Of a stretch of 55,842 nucleotides of DNA, positions 43,219 to 52,452 are shown piece by piece. The notes below the pieces were generated by a model. The model ran no database searches. It was not told the origin of the DNA and saw only the letters and a list, made by a program, of their open reading frames with translations. Made by a program: the position numbers and the translations under genes. Position 1 is the stretch's first letter. Each line of letters opens with the position of its first letter. This DNA is from Faecalicoccus sp. (GTDB taxonomy: Bacteria > Bacillota_I > Bacilli_A > Erysipelotrichales > Erysipelotrichaceae), in assembly GCA_017941505.1 (NCBI GenBank), contig JAGAWH010000115.1, positions 1 to 55,842 of the forward strand, read 5' to 3'.

Positions 43219-44940
43219 TTATTCTTCGCCCTGCAGGGCATCATATCCTTCTTCACCGGTACGTACCTTAATGACATTTTCTACATCGTAGACAAAGATC
43301 TTACCATCACCGATATGTCCGGTATAAAGGACTTTTTTAGCTGTCTCAATGACATCTCTTACCGGAATAGCGCTGACTACGATATCAACCTGTACTTTCG
43401 GTCTAAGATCGGTTTCAACCGCAACTCCACGGTAATATTCTGAATGACCCTTCTGCATGCCATATCCCATGACATAAGAAACTGTCATTCCGGTAATTCC
43501 CAATTTGCTCATAGCTTTTTTCAAAGCGTACAGTCTTTCTTCTCTGAAGATGATTTCCACCTTGGTAAACTTATGTTCTTTATCTGAGAAACCAGGCTCA
43601 CGCTTAACCGGAACCGCTTCGGCTACCGGTGTCATACCGGTTACCACAACCGGTTCGCTGTCATTAAATTCTGCATATTTATCCACTGCCGGCATAAAAT
43701 CAGCATATGCGCTTGGCAGACCATGTTCACTGATATCAAGTCCTGCCAACTCATCAGCCGGTTCCGCTCTTAAGAAATCTACCTTTTTTAAGATCTTAAA
43801 GAAGCCTAACATGGTGATAGATGCCCATGCCGCTACGGTAATAAATCCAATCAGCTGTAAGCCAAGCTGTGAGAATTCACCGGTATACAGAAGTCCGCGA
43901 AGTCCTGCCGGCGCATCCGGATTAGCCAATAAACCTACGGCAATGGTTCCCCAGATTCCGTTAGCACAATGAACACCGACAGCGCCTACCGGATCATCGA
44001 TATGAAGTTTTAAATCGAGCATCTCTACCACGCCTACCACAAGAATTCCTGCCACAATTCCGACAACAGCAGCACCGATCGCATCAAAGGCATCACATCC
44101 TGCCGTTACGGCAACAAGTCCTGCAAGAGATGCGTTCAAGCACATGGAAACATCCGGTTTTTTATTCTTGATCCAGGTATAGATCATCGTCGTACAGGTT
44201 GCCACCGATGGTGCGATTGTCGTAGTTAAGAAGATTGAAGACAATTCCGAAGGTGTTGTTGCGGCAGCTCCGTTAAAGCCATACCATCCAAGCCAGAGGA
44301 TAAATACCCCCAAAGCACCTAAGGGAATGGAATGTCCCGGAATCGCATTTACTTTAACGATATTTCCTTTTTCATCTTTCACATACTTTCCAATGCGCGG
44401 TCCAAGAATTGCGGCTCCAATCAATGCGGCAATGCCACCTACCATGTGAATGGCGCAGGAGCCTGCATAATCATGAAATCCTATCTGTGCAAGCCATCCG
44501 CCTCCCCAGATCCAATGTGCTTCAATCGGATAGATCAAAAGGCTGATCACAGCGGAATATACACAATAGGCTGAAAACTTTGTACGCTCAGCCATTGCTC
44601 CGGAAACGATAGTTGCGGTAGTAGCGCAGAATACCAGGTTGAATACGAAATAACTGGCATCCGTAAAGCCACTGGCCGGTGATGCGATAAACTCTTTAAA
44701 ATGAAGGAACAAGTCCAAATTTGGCTTACCAATCAATCCAAAGAAAGCATCTTCTCCCATCATCAATGTGTAACCAAGAAGTGAAAACACAACGGTACCG
44801 ATACAGAAATCCATCAGGTTCTTCATTATAATATTGCCGGCATTCTTTGCACGGGTGAAACCTGTTTCCACCATCGCAAATCCGGCCTGCATCCAGAACA
44901 CCAATGCGGCTCCAATTAAAAACCAAAACTCAACGCTCAT
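43219..44940 (-). CDS. Ammonium transporter fused to a PII (GlnB/GlnK) signalling domain
   Basis: A 573-residue fusion. Residues 1-390 are an Amt channel with about 11 helices and the twin pore histidines H165 (SCAIHMVGG) and H324 (VGVHCANG). After a linker (about 391-456) residues 457-573 form a complete PII domain: KVEIIFREERLYALKKAM, a T-loop MQKGHSEYYRG with tyrosines, and VRDVIETAKKV ... GDGKIFVYDVENVIKVRTGE. In most bacteria GlnK is a separate protein that docks on AmtB to close it; here the inhibitor is tethered. ATG at 44938-44940 has AAAGGAA. It follows glnN by 45 bp without a promoter, so it shares the ANTAR-controlled glnN transcript. Confidence 0.96.
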   Translation of the reverse strand: MSVEFWFLIGAALVFWMQAGFAMVETGFTRAKNAGNIIMKNLMDFCIGTVVFSLLGYTLMMGEDAFFGLIGKPNLDLFLHFKEFIASPASGFTDASYFVFNLVFCATTATIVSGAMAERTKFSAYCVYSAVISLLIYPIEAHWIWGGGWLAQIGFHDYAGSCAIHMVGGIAALIGAAILGPRIGKYVKDEKGNIVKVNAIPGHSIPLGALGVFILWLGWYGFNGAAATTPSELSSIFLTTTIAPSVATCTTMIYTWIKNKKPDVSMCLNASLAGLVAVTAGCDAFDAIGAAVVGIVAGILVVGVVEMLDLKLHIDDPVGAVGVHCANGIWGTIAVGLLANPDAPAGLRGLLYTGEFSQLGLQLIGFITVAAWASITMLGFFKILKKVDFLRAEPADELAGLDISEHGLPSAYADFMPAVDKYAEFNDSEPVVVTGMTPVAEAVPVKREPGFSDKEHKFTKVEIIFREERLYALKKAMSKLGITGMTVSYVMGYGMQKGHSEYYRGVAVETDLRPKVQVDIVVSAIPVRDVIETAKKVLYTGHIGDGKIFVYDVENVIKVRTGEEGYDALQGEE

Positions 44941-44985
44941 ATCTAATTCCTTTCTAAATATTTGATTCCTTCCTAATCTCAAATA

Positions 44986-47082
44986 CTATTTAACGCTGAA
45001 CAAAATATCCCCATAAGTTGGGAAAGGCCAATAGCTCTTTGCCGTTAACAGTTCGGCCTTATCACACGGAATCCTTAACTCGTCCATCTTTGGAAGTACG
45101 GTATCGCGGATCATTGCCGATTCTTCGATGATATCTTTGGCACCTTCAAGATCGAATACCGCCTTTTCCAAATCATCAGTGCGATCGGTAATTGTATCTG
45201 TTAAAGCAGACAGCTTTGTGACAAGCTCTGTTTCATAGCTGCATGCCAAATCCGGAAATAATGCCTTTTTCTGAGCTGCTTGAGCTGCCAGGTCTGCAGT
45301 AAAGCGTGTAATTGCCGGCGCAATTCGCTTGTGAACCATATTGATCATCGTATTGGCTTCGATCAAAACACTCTTACAGTAGTTTTCCAGCATGATATCT
45401 ACTCTGGATTTCAATTCATCAATGGTGAAAACACCTAATGATGTGAGCATCTCAACATTCTTTTCATCCAGTAAATGCGGCATACAGTCCGCTGTTGTGC
45501 GATAGTTTAATAATCCGCGCTTTTCTACGGCTTCCTTGATCCAGGCATCATCGTAACCGTTTCCGTTGAAAATAATGCGCTTATGATCCTTGATGGTCTC
45601 TTGGATCAAATCATGTAATGCACTTTCAAAATCATCGACATTTTCTAATTTGTCCGCAAAGATCCGCAGCGTATCGGCAACTGCACTGTTAAGCATAATA
45701 TTGGTGCAGGCAATAGAGTTGGATGATCCTAACATTCTGAATTCAAATTTATTGCCGGTAAACGCAAACGGAGAAGTACGGTTGCGGTCGGTTGTATCAC
45801 GGTTAAACTTCGGTAATACATCTACACCCAGCTTCATCTTTTTCTTTTCTACTCCTTCATACGGAGTATCGTTTTCAATGGCTTCAAGAACTTGGCTCAA
45901 TTCATCTCCTAAGAAAATAGAGATAACGGCAGGCGGTGCTTCATTGGCACCTAATCGATGGTCGTTACCGGCTGTTGCCACAGCCAGACGAAGCAGATCC
46001 TGATAATTATCAACAGCTTGAATCACAGCTGTACAGAATAATAAGAACTGGGCATTATCATATGGAGTAGCTCCCGGTGCAAGTAAGTTTTGTCCTTCAT
46101 CGGTAGAAATTGACCAGTTATTGTGCTTACCGCTTCCGTTTACTCCCGCAAACGGTTTTTCATGAAGCAAACATACAAGTCCGTGTTTAGCAGCGACCTT
46201 CTGCATAATTTCCATGGTCAATTGGTTATGGTCGGTTGCGATATTGGTCGAAGTATAAATCGGTGCCAATTCATGCTGGGCAGGGGCTACTTCGTTGTGT
46301 TCTGTTTTCGCAAGAATTCCCAATTTCCATAATTCATCGTTTAAATCTTCCATATAGGCCGTAACACGAGGCTTAATAACCCCGAAATAATGATCATCTA
46401 ATTCCTGACCTTTTGGAGGCTTTGCCCCGAATAAGGTACGTCCGGTAAAGCGAAGATCTGGACGCTGGTCATACATTTCTTTAGTAATAAGGAAGTATTC
46501 CTGTTCCGGTCCTACCGAAGACATAACCCGTTTTGCGGTATTATTTCCAAATAATCTTAAAATTCGTAAAGCCTGCTTATTTAACGCTTCCATCGATCTT
46601 AAAAGAGGTGTCTTTTTATCTAATGCGTGACCTCCGTAAGAACAGAAAGCAGTTGGAATGCAGAGTGTTTTTCCTTTAATAAAGGCATAGGAAGTAGGAT
46701 CCCAGGCAGTATAACCGCGGGCTTCAAATGTTGCTCGAAGTCCCCCGGACGGGAAGCTGGATGCATCGGGTTCCCCTTTGATTAACTCTTTACCGGAAAA
46801 CTCCATAATGACACTTCCATCCGGTGACGGTGTAATAAAGCTGTCATGTTTTTCAGCAGTAATACCGGTTAATGGCTGAAACCAATGGGTATAATGCGTG
46901 GCTCCTTTGGCAACAGCCCAGTTTTTCATTGCCTCAGCTACCGCATTGGCAAGATTGATATTCAATTCGGTTCCTTCATCAATTGTCTTTCTAAGCGAAG
47001 CGTAAACATCCGCCGGAAGATTAGCACGCATTACGCGATCATCAAAAACTTGACATCCAAAATAATCTGATACTGTACTCAT
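44986..47082 (-). CDS. glnN: Type III glutamine synthetase
   Basis: A 698-residue GSIII, the long hexameric-ring glutamine synthetase of Bacteroidetes, cyanobacteria and some Bacillota. Landmarks are the N-terminal [39 protein letters not shown], the active-site [12 protein letters not shown] and [16 protein letters not shown]. The frame extends 46 codons further upstream, through the leader; the ATG at 47080-47082 has GGAAGGAG and the normal GSIII N terminus. It has a perfect sigma-A promoter and a leader with two ANTAR-type modules. Confidence 0.97.
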   Translation of the reverse strand: MSTVSDYFGCQVFDDRVMRANLPADVYASLRKTIDEGTELNINLANAVAEAMKNWAVAKGATHYTHWFQPLTGITAEKHDSFITPSPDGSVIMEFSGKELIKGEPDASSFPSGGLRATFEARGYTAWDPTSYAFIKGKTLCIPTAFCSYGGHALDKKTPLLRSMEALNKQALRILRLFGNNTAKRVMSSVGPEQEYFLITKEMYDQRPDLRFTGRTLFGAKPPKGQELDDHYFGVIKPRVTAYMEDLNDELWKLGILAKTEHNEVAPAQHELAPIYTSTNIATDHNQLTMEIMQKVAAKHGLVCLLHEKPFAGVNGSGKHNNWSISTDEGQNLLAPGATPYDNAQFLLFCTAVIQAVDNYQDLLRLAVATAGNDHRLGANEAPPAVISIFLGDELSQVLEAIENDTPYEGVEKKKMKLGVDVLPKFNRDTTDRNRTSPFAFTGNKFEFRMLGSSNSIACTNIMLNSAVADTLRIFADKLENVDDFESALHDLIQETIKDHKRIIFNGNGYDDAWIKEAVEKRGLLNYRTTADCMPHLLDEKNVEMLTSLGVFTIDELKSRVDIMLENYCKSVLIEANTMINMVHKRIAPAITRFTADLAAQAAQKKALFPDLACSYETELVTKLSALTDTITDRTDDLEKAVFDLEGAKDIIEESAMIRDTVLPKMDELRIPCDKAELLTAKSYWPFPTYGDILFSVK

Positions 47083-47113
47083 GTTTAAATCTCCTTCCTT
47101 TGTGAATACAATA

Positions 47114-47161
47114 AAAGGCAAAGACTCCTTTCGTGTGAACACAAAAGACGCCTTTGCCTTT
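47114..47161 (-). promoter_or_regulatory. glnN leader module 2: ANTAR hexaloop hairpin overlapping terminator
   Basis: Minus strand. Antiterminator hairpin 47144-47161: stem AAAGGC/GTCTTT with hexaloop AAAGGC (A1, G4 as in ANTAR targets). Competing terminator: arms AAAGGCAAAG (47152-47161) and CTTTGCCTTT (47114-47123) with an almost fully paired interior, followed by TATTGTATT. The two folds are mutually exclusive. Confidence 0.8.
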
Positions 47162-47188
47162 TTTTCATATTTCTTTTGGCTCTTCTCT

Positions 47189-47240
47189 AAAAAGAGAAAG
47201 AGCGCCCAGAGTTTAATCACTCAAAGACGCCCTTGCCTTT
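47189..47240 (-). promoter_or_regulatory. glnN leader module 1: ANTAR hexaloop hairpin overlapping terminator
   Basis: Minus strand. Hairpin 47223-47240: stem AAAGGC/GTCTTT with hexaloop AAGGGC (A1, G4). It shares bases with a terminator whose arms run 47219-47234 (AAGGGCGTCTTTGAGT) and 47198-47212 (ACTCTGGGCGCTCTT), loop GATTAA, followed by TCTCTTTTT. The hairpin begins within 3 bases of the expected transcription start. Confidence 0.75.
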
Positions 47241-47249
47241 ATGTGAGTG

Positions 47250-47278
47250 ATTATATGCCCCTATTTTTTGTTTGTCAA
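47250..47278 (-). promoter_or_regulatory. Sigma-A promoter of glnN
   Basis: Minus strand TTGACA, 17 bp, TATAAT: a perfect consensus match. Expected start near 47243. Such a strong promoter with terminators behind it fits control by antitermination. Confidence 0.85.
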
Positions 47279-47316
47279 CGATAAATTTGTAACAATTTTC
47301 ATTTTTTTGTTGTGTA

Positions 47317-47345
47317 TTGACATTTGTTTCATTACGGTGTAAATT
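47317..47345 (+). promoter_or_regulatory. Promoter of the split glutamate synthase operon
   Basis: TTGACA, 17 bp, TAAATT; expected start near 47352, directly before the ANTAR hairpin. Confidence 0.75.
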
Positions 47346-47352
47346 TAACGCA

Positions 47353-47419
47353 AATGAGCAAAGGCGTTCATTATCATGCAGTTTTTCTGTGTGGCAATGA
47401 GCGCCTTTCTTTTTATTTT
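47353..47419 (+). promoter_or_regulatory. Glutamate synthase leader: ANTAR hexaloop hairpin overlapping terminator
   Basis: Antiterminator hairpin 47353-47372: stem AATGAGC/GTTCATT with hexaloop AAAGGC (A1, G4). Terminator: AAAGGCGTTCATT (47360-47372) pairs over 13 positions with AATGAGCGCCTTT (47396-47408), closing a CATGCAG/CTGTGTG inner hairpin, followed by CTTTTTATTTT (47409-47419). Only one hexaloop fits between the start and the terminator. Confidence 0.8.
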
Positions 47420-47438
47420 AAGGAAGGATTTGGTGGTT

Positions 47439-48533
47439 ATGAAAAAAGAAGGTCAAATACGTATACCATCCGGATGTGCCATCGCAGCTGTTATCTCCAA
47501 AGATGGAAACAGGATGTCCGGTGAAATGATCACAAACGCCATGAAACCAATGCATGATCGCAGCAACGGTCTTGGCGGAGGATTTGTCGGTTATGGGATT
47601 TATCCGGAATATAAAGATTTCTATGCTCTGCACTTATTCTTTGATGATCGAGCTACAAGGAAAAACTGTGAAGCCTATTTAAAGGAATATTTTGAGATTG
47701 TTCATTCCGAACGCATCCCTACACGAAAGATTCCCGCAATTACAGATGAACCGATGATATGGAGATTTTTTGTAGATCCGCTTAAATCAATGTTGGCAGA
47801 TCTGCAGCTGGATGAAAAAGAATTTGTGGCAAGAGCGGTAATGAAAATCAATACCGAGATGAATGGTGCTTACGTATTTTCCAGTGGAAAGAACATGGGA
47901 GCTTTTAAAGCAGTAGGCTTTCCTGAGGATGTCGGACGCTTTTATAAATTAGAAGAATATCAGGGCTACTCATGGGCTGCACACGGCCGTTATCCAACCA
48001 ACACCCCGGGATGGTGGGGCGGTGCCCATCCATTTACCTTACTGGATTATTCGGTAGTACATAACGGAGAAATATCTTCCTATGATGCCAACCGCCGCTT
48101 TATTGAAATGTTCGGTTACAAATGTACACTTCAAACCGATACCGAAGTTATCACATATATTTTAGATTATCTAATCCGCGTACAGGGCTTGACTTTGGAA
48201 GAAGCTTCCAACGTGATTGCTGCCCCATTCTGGAGCACAATCGAAGGTGAAAAAAATGACCTGCTTAGAAAACGATATACCTATCTCCGTACCGTTTTTC
48301 CAAGCTTATTAGTAACAGGACCATTCTCCATCGTACTTGGATTTACCGGCGGTATTATGGCTCTTAATGACCGCTTAAAATTACGTTCCATGGTCGTCGG
48401 TGAAAAGGATGACAAAGTATTTATTGCCAGTGAAGAAGCAGCCATTCGAACGATGGAGCCAAACCTCGATAGAATTTGGGCTCCGGGTGGAGGAGAGCCG
48501 GTCATCATTAAGGTGAAAGAAGGTGCATTTTAA
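47439..48533 (+). CDS. Glutamate synthase, class II glutamine amidotransferase subunit (GlxB-like)
   Basis: A 364-residue protein corresponding to the N-terminal amidotransferase domain of the GltB large subunit, here a separate gene. The nucleophile is probably C13 (IRIPSGCAIAAV), so a 12-residue leader must be removed or the enzyme uses an internal Cys; further domain motifs are WAAHGRYPTNTPGWWGGAHPF and VVHNGEISSYDANRR. AAGGAAGG precedes the ATG; upstream in-frame codons fall inside the leader terminator. The stop overlaps the next start (TAATG). Confidence 0.92.
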   Translation: MKKEGQIRIPSGCAIAAVISKDGNRMSGEMITNAMKPMHDRSNGLGGGFVGYGIYPEYKDFYALHLFFDDRATRKNCEAYLKEYFEIVHSERIPTRKIPAITDEPMIWRFFVDPLKSMLADLQLDEKEFVARAVMKINTEMNGAYVFSSGKNMGAFKAVGFPEDVGRFYKLEEYQGYSWAAHGRYPTNTPGWWGGAHPFTLLDYSVVHNGEISSYDANRRFIEMFGYKCTLQTDTEVITYILDYLIRVQGLTLEEASNVIAAPFWSTIEGEKNDLLRKRYTYLRTVFPSLLVTGPFSIVLGFTGGIMALNDRLKLRSMVVGEKDDKVFIASEEAAIRTMEPNLDRIWAPGGGEPVIIKVKEGAF

Positions 48534-50038
48534 TGGGTATCGATTATATTTATCCGGAATTCGAAGTCATTCGAAATGAATCCCGATGTATTGCCTGCAG
48601 GGTATGCGAAAGACAATGTGCCAATGAAGCTCACTTCTATTCCGATAAGCGAGGCATCATGGTCAGTGATGAATCCAAATGCGTCAATTGTCAGCGCTGT
48701 GTATCTTTATGCCCTACCCGTGCCTTAAAGATTGTCAAAAGCAACTGTACATTAAGAGAAAACGCCAACTGGCAAAACGATACGATCAAGGAAATATATA
48801 AACAGGCTTCCAGCGGCGGCGTATTGTTGTCGAGCATGGGAAATCCAAGACCGTTACCGGTCTATTGGGATAAGATATTGATCAACGCTTCGCAAGTGAC
48901 CAATCCCCCTATTGATCCGCTTCGAGAGCCTATGGAAACAAGAGTTTCCCTTGGAAAAAAGCCAAATACCATTCAAAGAGATGAAAACGGAGAGATCATT
49001 TGTGATTTACCGCCGCAGATTCAGCTTTCTATGCCGGTCATGTTCTCGGCAATGAGCTATGGTTCCATCAGCTACAATGCCCATGCCTCACTGGCAAAAG
49101 CTGCCACAAAGCTTGGCATTCTATATAACACCGGAGAAGGCGGTCTTCATGAGGATTTTTATGTTTACGGACCAAATACCATCGTACAGGTGGCCAGCGG
49201 TCGTTTCGGTGTACATGAAGATTATCTGGAAGCAGGAGCTGCCATTGAAATCAAAATGGGACAGGGCGCAAAGCCGGGAATCGGCGGACATTTACCGGGC
49301 GCCAAGATTGTTGGGGATATTTCCAGAACCCGAATGATTCCGGAGGGTTCGGATGCGATTTCCCCTGCCCCACATCATGATATTTATTCAATCGAAGATT
49401 TACGGCAGTTAGTTTACTCCTTAAAGGAAGCCACTGAATATAAAAAACCAATCATTGTGAAGGTAGCGGCTGTACATAATATCGCAGCCATTGCCAGCGG
49501 TATTGCCCGCAGCGGTGCAGATATCATTGCCATTGATGGATTCAGAGGCGGAACCGGAGCTGCTCCGACACGTATTCGTGACAATGTCGGAATTCCTATT
49601 GAGCTGGCTCTGGCAGCCGTAGATCAAAAGCTGCGCGATGAAGGTATTCGCAATAATGTTTCACTGGTGGTCGGTGGTTCCATTCGAAGTGCCTCTGACG
49701 TTGTAAAGGCAATCGCATTAGGAGCCGATGCCTGTTATATCGCAACAGCTGCTCTGTTAGCTTTAGGATGTCATTTATGCCGCACCTGTCAAAGCGGTAA
49801 ATGTAACTGGGGTATTGCCACCCAGCGTCCGGATTTAGTTAAGCGGTTGAATCCGAATATCGGAAGCGAACGTTTGATCAATTTAATGACGGCATGGCGG
49901 CATGAAATTATGGAATTGATGGGTGGAATGGGAATAAACTCCATTGAAGCTCTTAAAGGAAATCGCTTAATGTTAAGAGGCGTAGGATTGAATTCAAAGG
50001 AACTGGAGATTCTGGGAATCTCTCATGCAGGAGAATAA
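48533..50038 (+). CDS. Glutamate synthase FMN/Fe-S catalytic subunit (ferredoxin-fused)
   Basis: A 501-residue protein: residues 17-66 hold two 4Fe-4S motifs (C19-C22-C25-C29 and C50-C53-C56-C60), residues 90-500 are the FMN-binding glutamate synthase barrel (PVMFSAMSYGSISYNAH, MGQGAKPGIGGHLPG, DGFRGGTGAAPT, VVGGSIRSASDV). The 3Fe-4S cysteines are in GCHLCRTCQSGKCNWG. It converts 2-oxoglutarate plus ammonia from the amidotransferase into glutamate. The ferredoxin-like N terminus suggests electrons arrive through Fe-S partners rather than a GltD subunit. Confidence 0.95.
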   Translation: MGIDYIYPEFEVIRNESRCIACRVCERQCANEAHFYSDKRGIMVSDESKCVNCQRCVSLCPTRALKIVKSNCTLRENANWQNDTIKEIYKQASSGGVLLSSMGNPRPLPVYWDKILINASQVTNPPIDPLREPMETRVSLGKKPNTIQRDENGEIICDLPPQIQLSMPVMFSAMSYGSISYNAHASLAKAATKLGILYNTGEGGLHEDFYVYGPNTIVQVASGRFGVHEDYLEAGAAIEIKMGQGAKPGIGGHLPGAKIVGDISRTRMIPEGSDAISPAPHHDIYSIEDLRQLVYSLKEATEYKKPIIVKVAAVHNIAAIASGIARSGADIIAIDGFRGGTGAAPTRIRDNVGIPIELALAAVDQKLRDEGIRNNVSLVVGGSIRSASDVVKAIALGADACYIATAALLALGCHLCRTCQSGKCNWGIATQRPDLVKRLNPNIGSERLINLMTAWRHEIMELMGGMGINSIEALKGNRLMLRGVGLNSKELEILGISHAGE

Positions 50039-50042
50039 GATT

Positions 50043-50483
50043 ATGAAACGGGTTTATGTCAATGAAGAATGGTGTCTTGGATGCCATCTGTGCGAATATA
50101 ATTGCGCTTTTGCGAACTCCGGACTTTCCGATATGGTACTTGCCTTAAAAGGAAAATCGATTTATCCAAGGATCCATATTGAAGGAACCGATCAAATCAC
50201 ATATGCCGTATCCTGCCGGCACTGTAAAGATCCTATCTGCGTTAAAAGCTGTATCGCGTCTGCTCTGTATAAGGATGGTGAAGTCATCCGCATTCATCAG
50301 GATAAATGTGTAGGCTGTTTGACCTGTGTTCTGGTTTGTCCTTACGGTGCGCTTGCACCCAATGAAAACGGCGTTATGCAAAAATGTGAATTGTGCCTGC
50401 AAAACGCATGTGGCAAACCGGCCTGTGTTACCGGCTGTCCAAACGGAGCCATCGTATATGAGAATCGAGGTGAAGCAGTATGA
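50043..50483 (+). CDS. 4Fe-4S electron-transfer protein (HycB/DMSO reductase beta-like)
   Basis: A 146-residue polyferredoxin with four cysteine groups: C11-C14-C17-C21 (CLGCHLCEYNC), CRHCKDPICVKSC, CVGCLTCVLVC and CELCLQNACGKPACVTGC. It is predicted to carry electrons between the FAD oxidoreductase and the FMN subunit. The ATG at 50043 is chosen; an ATG six codons earlier lies inside the upstream gene. Its stop overlaps the next start. Confidence 0.92.
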   Translation: MKRVYVNEEWCLGCHLCEYNCAFANSGLSDMVLALKGKSIYPRIHIEGTDQITYAVSCRHCKDPICVKSCIASALYKDGEVIRIHQDKCVGCLTCVLVCPYGALAPNENGVMQKCELCLQNACGKPACVTGCPNGAIVYENRGEAV

Positions 50484-51712
50484 ACCAATATGTCATTATA
50501 GGTAACGGCATAGCCGCAACCGGCTGTATTGAAGGCATTCGCAGTGTGGACTTAGATGGTGAGATTGTTGTGATATCCGAAGAAAATCACGATGTATACT
50601 GCCGTCCTTTGATTTCCTATTATCTCGAAGGAAAAACCGATTTGTCCCGCATGAATTATCGAAATGATACATTTTATAAGGATATGAAATGTCAAGTGGT
50701 TTATGGTCATAAAGCCATTCATATCAATTCAGATACACAATCCGTTGAATTGGATGATCATACTGTTATTTCGTATTCCAAGCTTTGTATCGCTGCGGGA
50801 TCATCTCCTTTTGTACCGCCTTTTGAAGGGTTGGATACCGTACAAAAGAAATATTCATTTATGACCTTAGACGATGCCTTAGCACTGGAAAAAGCCATTG
50901 ATCAAAACAGCCGTGTACTCATCGTAGGAGCCGGTTTGATTGGTTTAAAATGTGCGGAAGGAATTTGTGAGCGCGTTCAAAGTATTACCGTATGCGACTT
51001 AGCTGACCGTATTCTTTCCAGTATTTTAGATGCAGAGTGCGCCCAAATGATGCAGAAACATCTGGAAGACCATGGTATACAATTCTATCTCAATGACAGT
51101 GCCGTTGGCTTTGAAGGAAATACCGCCTATATGAAAAGCGGAAATATCATCGATTTTGACATTCTTGTCTTAGCAGTGGGTGTTCGTGCCAATACTTCCC
51201 TGATCAAAGAAATCGAGGGTGAAGTCAATCGCGGAATTATTATTGATGAAATGATGAGAACCTCTATTGATGATATTTATGCAGCCGGAGACTGCAGCGA
51301 AGGCATGGATAGCTCTATCTCGCAAAAACGGGTGCTTGCGATCTTACCGAATGCATATATGCAGGGGTATACAGCCGGCATCAATATGGCAGGCGGACAT
51401 GAAATATTCGATAATGCGATTCCTATGAACTCTATTGGATTTTTCGGCCTTCACGCAATGACAGCAGGCAGTTATGAAGGTGATGTTTATGAAGAAAAAA
51501 CCGACCATTCTTTAAAGAGATTATTCATAAAAGATGATGTATTAAAGGGTTTTATTTTAATCGGATGTAATGAAAGAGCAGGTATTTATACTGCCATGAT
51601 CCGCAATAAAACACCTTTATCATCCATTGATTTTGAAACATTGAAAAAAGCTGCGACAACCGCCGCGTTTTCAAAAGAGGTACGTAGGCAAAAATTTGGA
51701 GGTGTGGTATAA
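50480..51712 (+). CDS. FAD/NAD(P)-binding oxidoreductase of the glutamate synthase complex
   Basis: A 410-residue pyridine nucleotide-disulfide-type flavoprotein. FAD motif IIGNGIAATGCIEGIR at the N terminus, NAD(P) motif VLIVGAGLIGLKCAEG near residue 155, and IYAAGDCSEG near 272. It resembles NADH:rubredoxin or nitrite reductase-type reductases rather than GltD. By position it likely oxidises NAD(P)H and passes electrons to the Fe-S proteins. The cofactor preference cannot be read with confidence. Confidence 0.93.
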   Translation: MNQYVIIGNGIAATGCIEGIRSVDLDGEIVVISEENHDVYCRPLISYYLEGKTDLSRMNYRNDTFYKDMKCQVVYGHKAIHINSDTQSVELDDHTVISYSKLCIAAGSSPFVPPFEGLDTVQKKYSFMTLDDALALEKAIDQNSRVLIVGAGLIGLKCAEGICERVQSITVCDLADRILSSILDAECAQMMQKHLEDHGIQFYLNDSAVGFEGNTAYMKSGNIIDFDILVLAVGVRANTSLIKEIEGEVNRGIIIDEMMRTSIDDIYAAGDCSEGMDSSISQKRVLAILPNAYMQGYTAGINMAGGHEIFDNAIPMNSIGFFGLHAMTAGSYEGDVYEEKTDHSLKRLFIKDDVLKGFILIGCNERAGIYTAMIRNKTPLSSIDFETLKKAATTAAFSKEVRRQKFGGVV

Positions 51713-51714
51713 AT

Positions 51715-52437
51715 ATGGTATTAATTAATGCAGAAAAACTGGACCATAAAGAACTGAATGAAACAATTCGAAACGCGAAGGACTCATGTCAGATCACATC
51801 GTGCTGCGGGCAGCGCTTTATCGCAGCCGGCATGTCCGATCAGGATATCACCATCAAAGGAATACCCGGTAATGCCTTAGGCGCCTATTTGAATGGCGGA
51901 ACCATAACCGTACTTGGAAACGCCCAGGATGCCGTCGGTGATACGATGAACGATGGAACTATTCTGATTCACGGCAATATCGGTGATGCGGCAGGTTACG
52001 CAATGCGCGGAGGAAAAATCTACGTAAGAGGAGATGCAGGGTATCGTGCCGGCATCCATATGAAGGCATATCAAAATAAAGTCCCGCTTATGGTCATTGG
52101 CGGAAAAGCAGGCAGCTTTCTGGGTGAATACCAGGCAGGCGGCGTTATCGTTGTTCTTAATTTAGAAGCACCTGACCAAAAGTGTGTAGGATTCTTTCCC
52201 TGCACCGGAATGCATGGCGGAAAGATGTTTCTTCGCTCCGCTTGTGAAGATACAGTATTCCCAAAACAGGTCCATGTTTCCCGGGCTGCCGGGCAGGATT
52301 TAGAAGAATTAACATCTTATCTTACCGAGTATTGTCAGCTTTTCGATTTAAATCTTGAAGAAGTACTTTCTTCACCTTTTACAGTAATCACACCGGATAG
52401 TAAAAATCCTTACCAGCAAATGTATGTCGCGAATTAA
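51715..52437 (+). CDS. Glutamate synthase GXGXG (alpha C-terminal) subunit
   Basis: A 240-residue right-handed beta-helix protein equal to the C-terminal domain of GltB. Repeated glycine turns are clear (GIPGNALGAYLNGGTI, GNAQDAVGDTMNDGTI, GNIGDAAGYAMRGGKI, GDAGYRAGIHM). It completes the split GltB set with the two earlier subunits. Start codon lies 2 bases after the upstream stop with GGAGGTG in that gene's end. Confidence 0.95.
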   Translation: MVLINAEKLDHKELNETIRNAKDSCQITSCCGQRFIAAGMSDQDITIKGIPGNALGAYLNGGTITVLGNAQDAVGDTMNDGTILIHGNIGDAAGYAMRGGKIYVRGDAGYRAGIHMKAYQNKVPLMVIGGKAGSFLGEYQAGGVIVVLNLEAPDQKCVGFFPCTGMHGGKMFLRSACEDTVFPKQVHVSRAAGQDLEELTSYLTEYCQLFDLNLEEVLSSPFTVITPDSKNPYQQMYVAN

Positions 52438-52452
52438 AAACAGGAGGTCATT

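Noticed and set aside
43220..43240. GCCCTGCAGGGC palindrome at the end of the Amt-PII gene as terminator
   Set aside because: No loop and the T run is absent on the coding strand; it is coding sequence ALQG.
47083..47280. Glutamine riboswitch before glnN
   Set aside because: Leader folds as hexaloop hairpins competing with terminators, and an ANTAR gene is close by; no match to the glnA RNA core was recognised.
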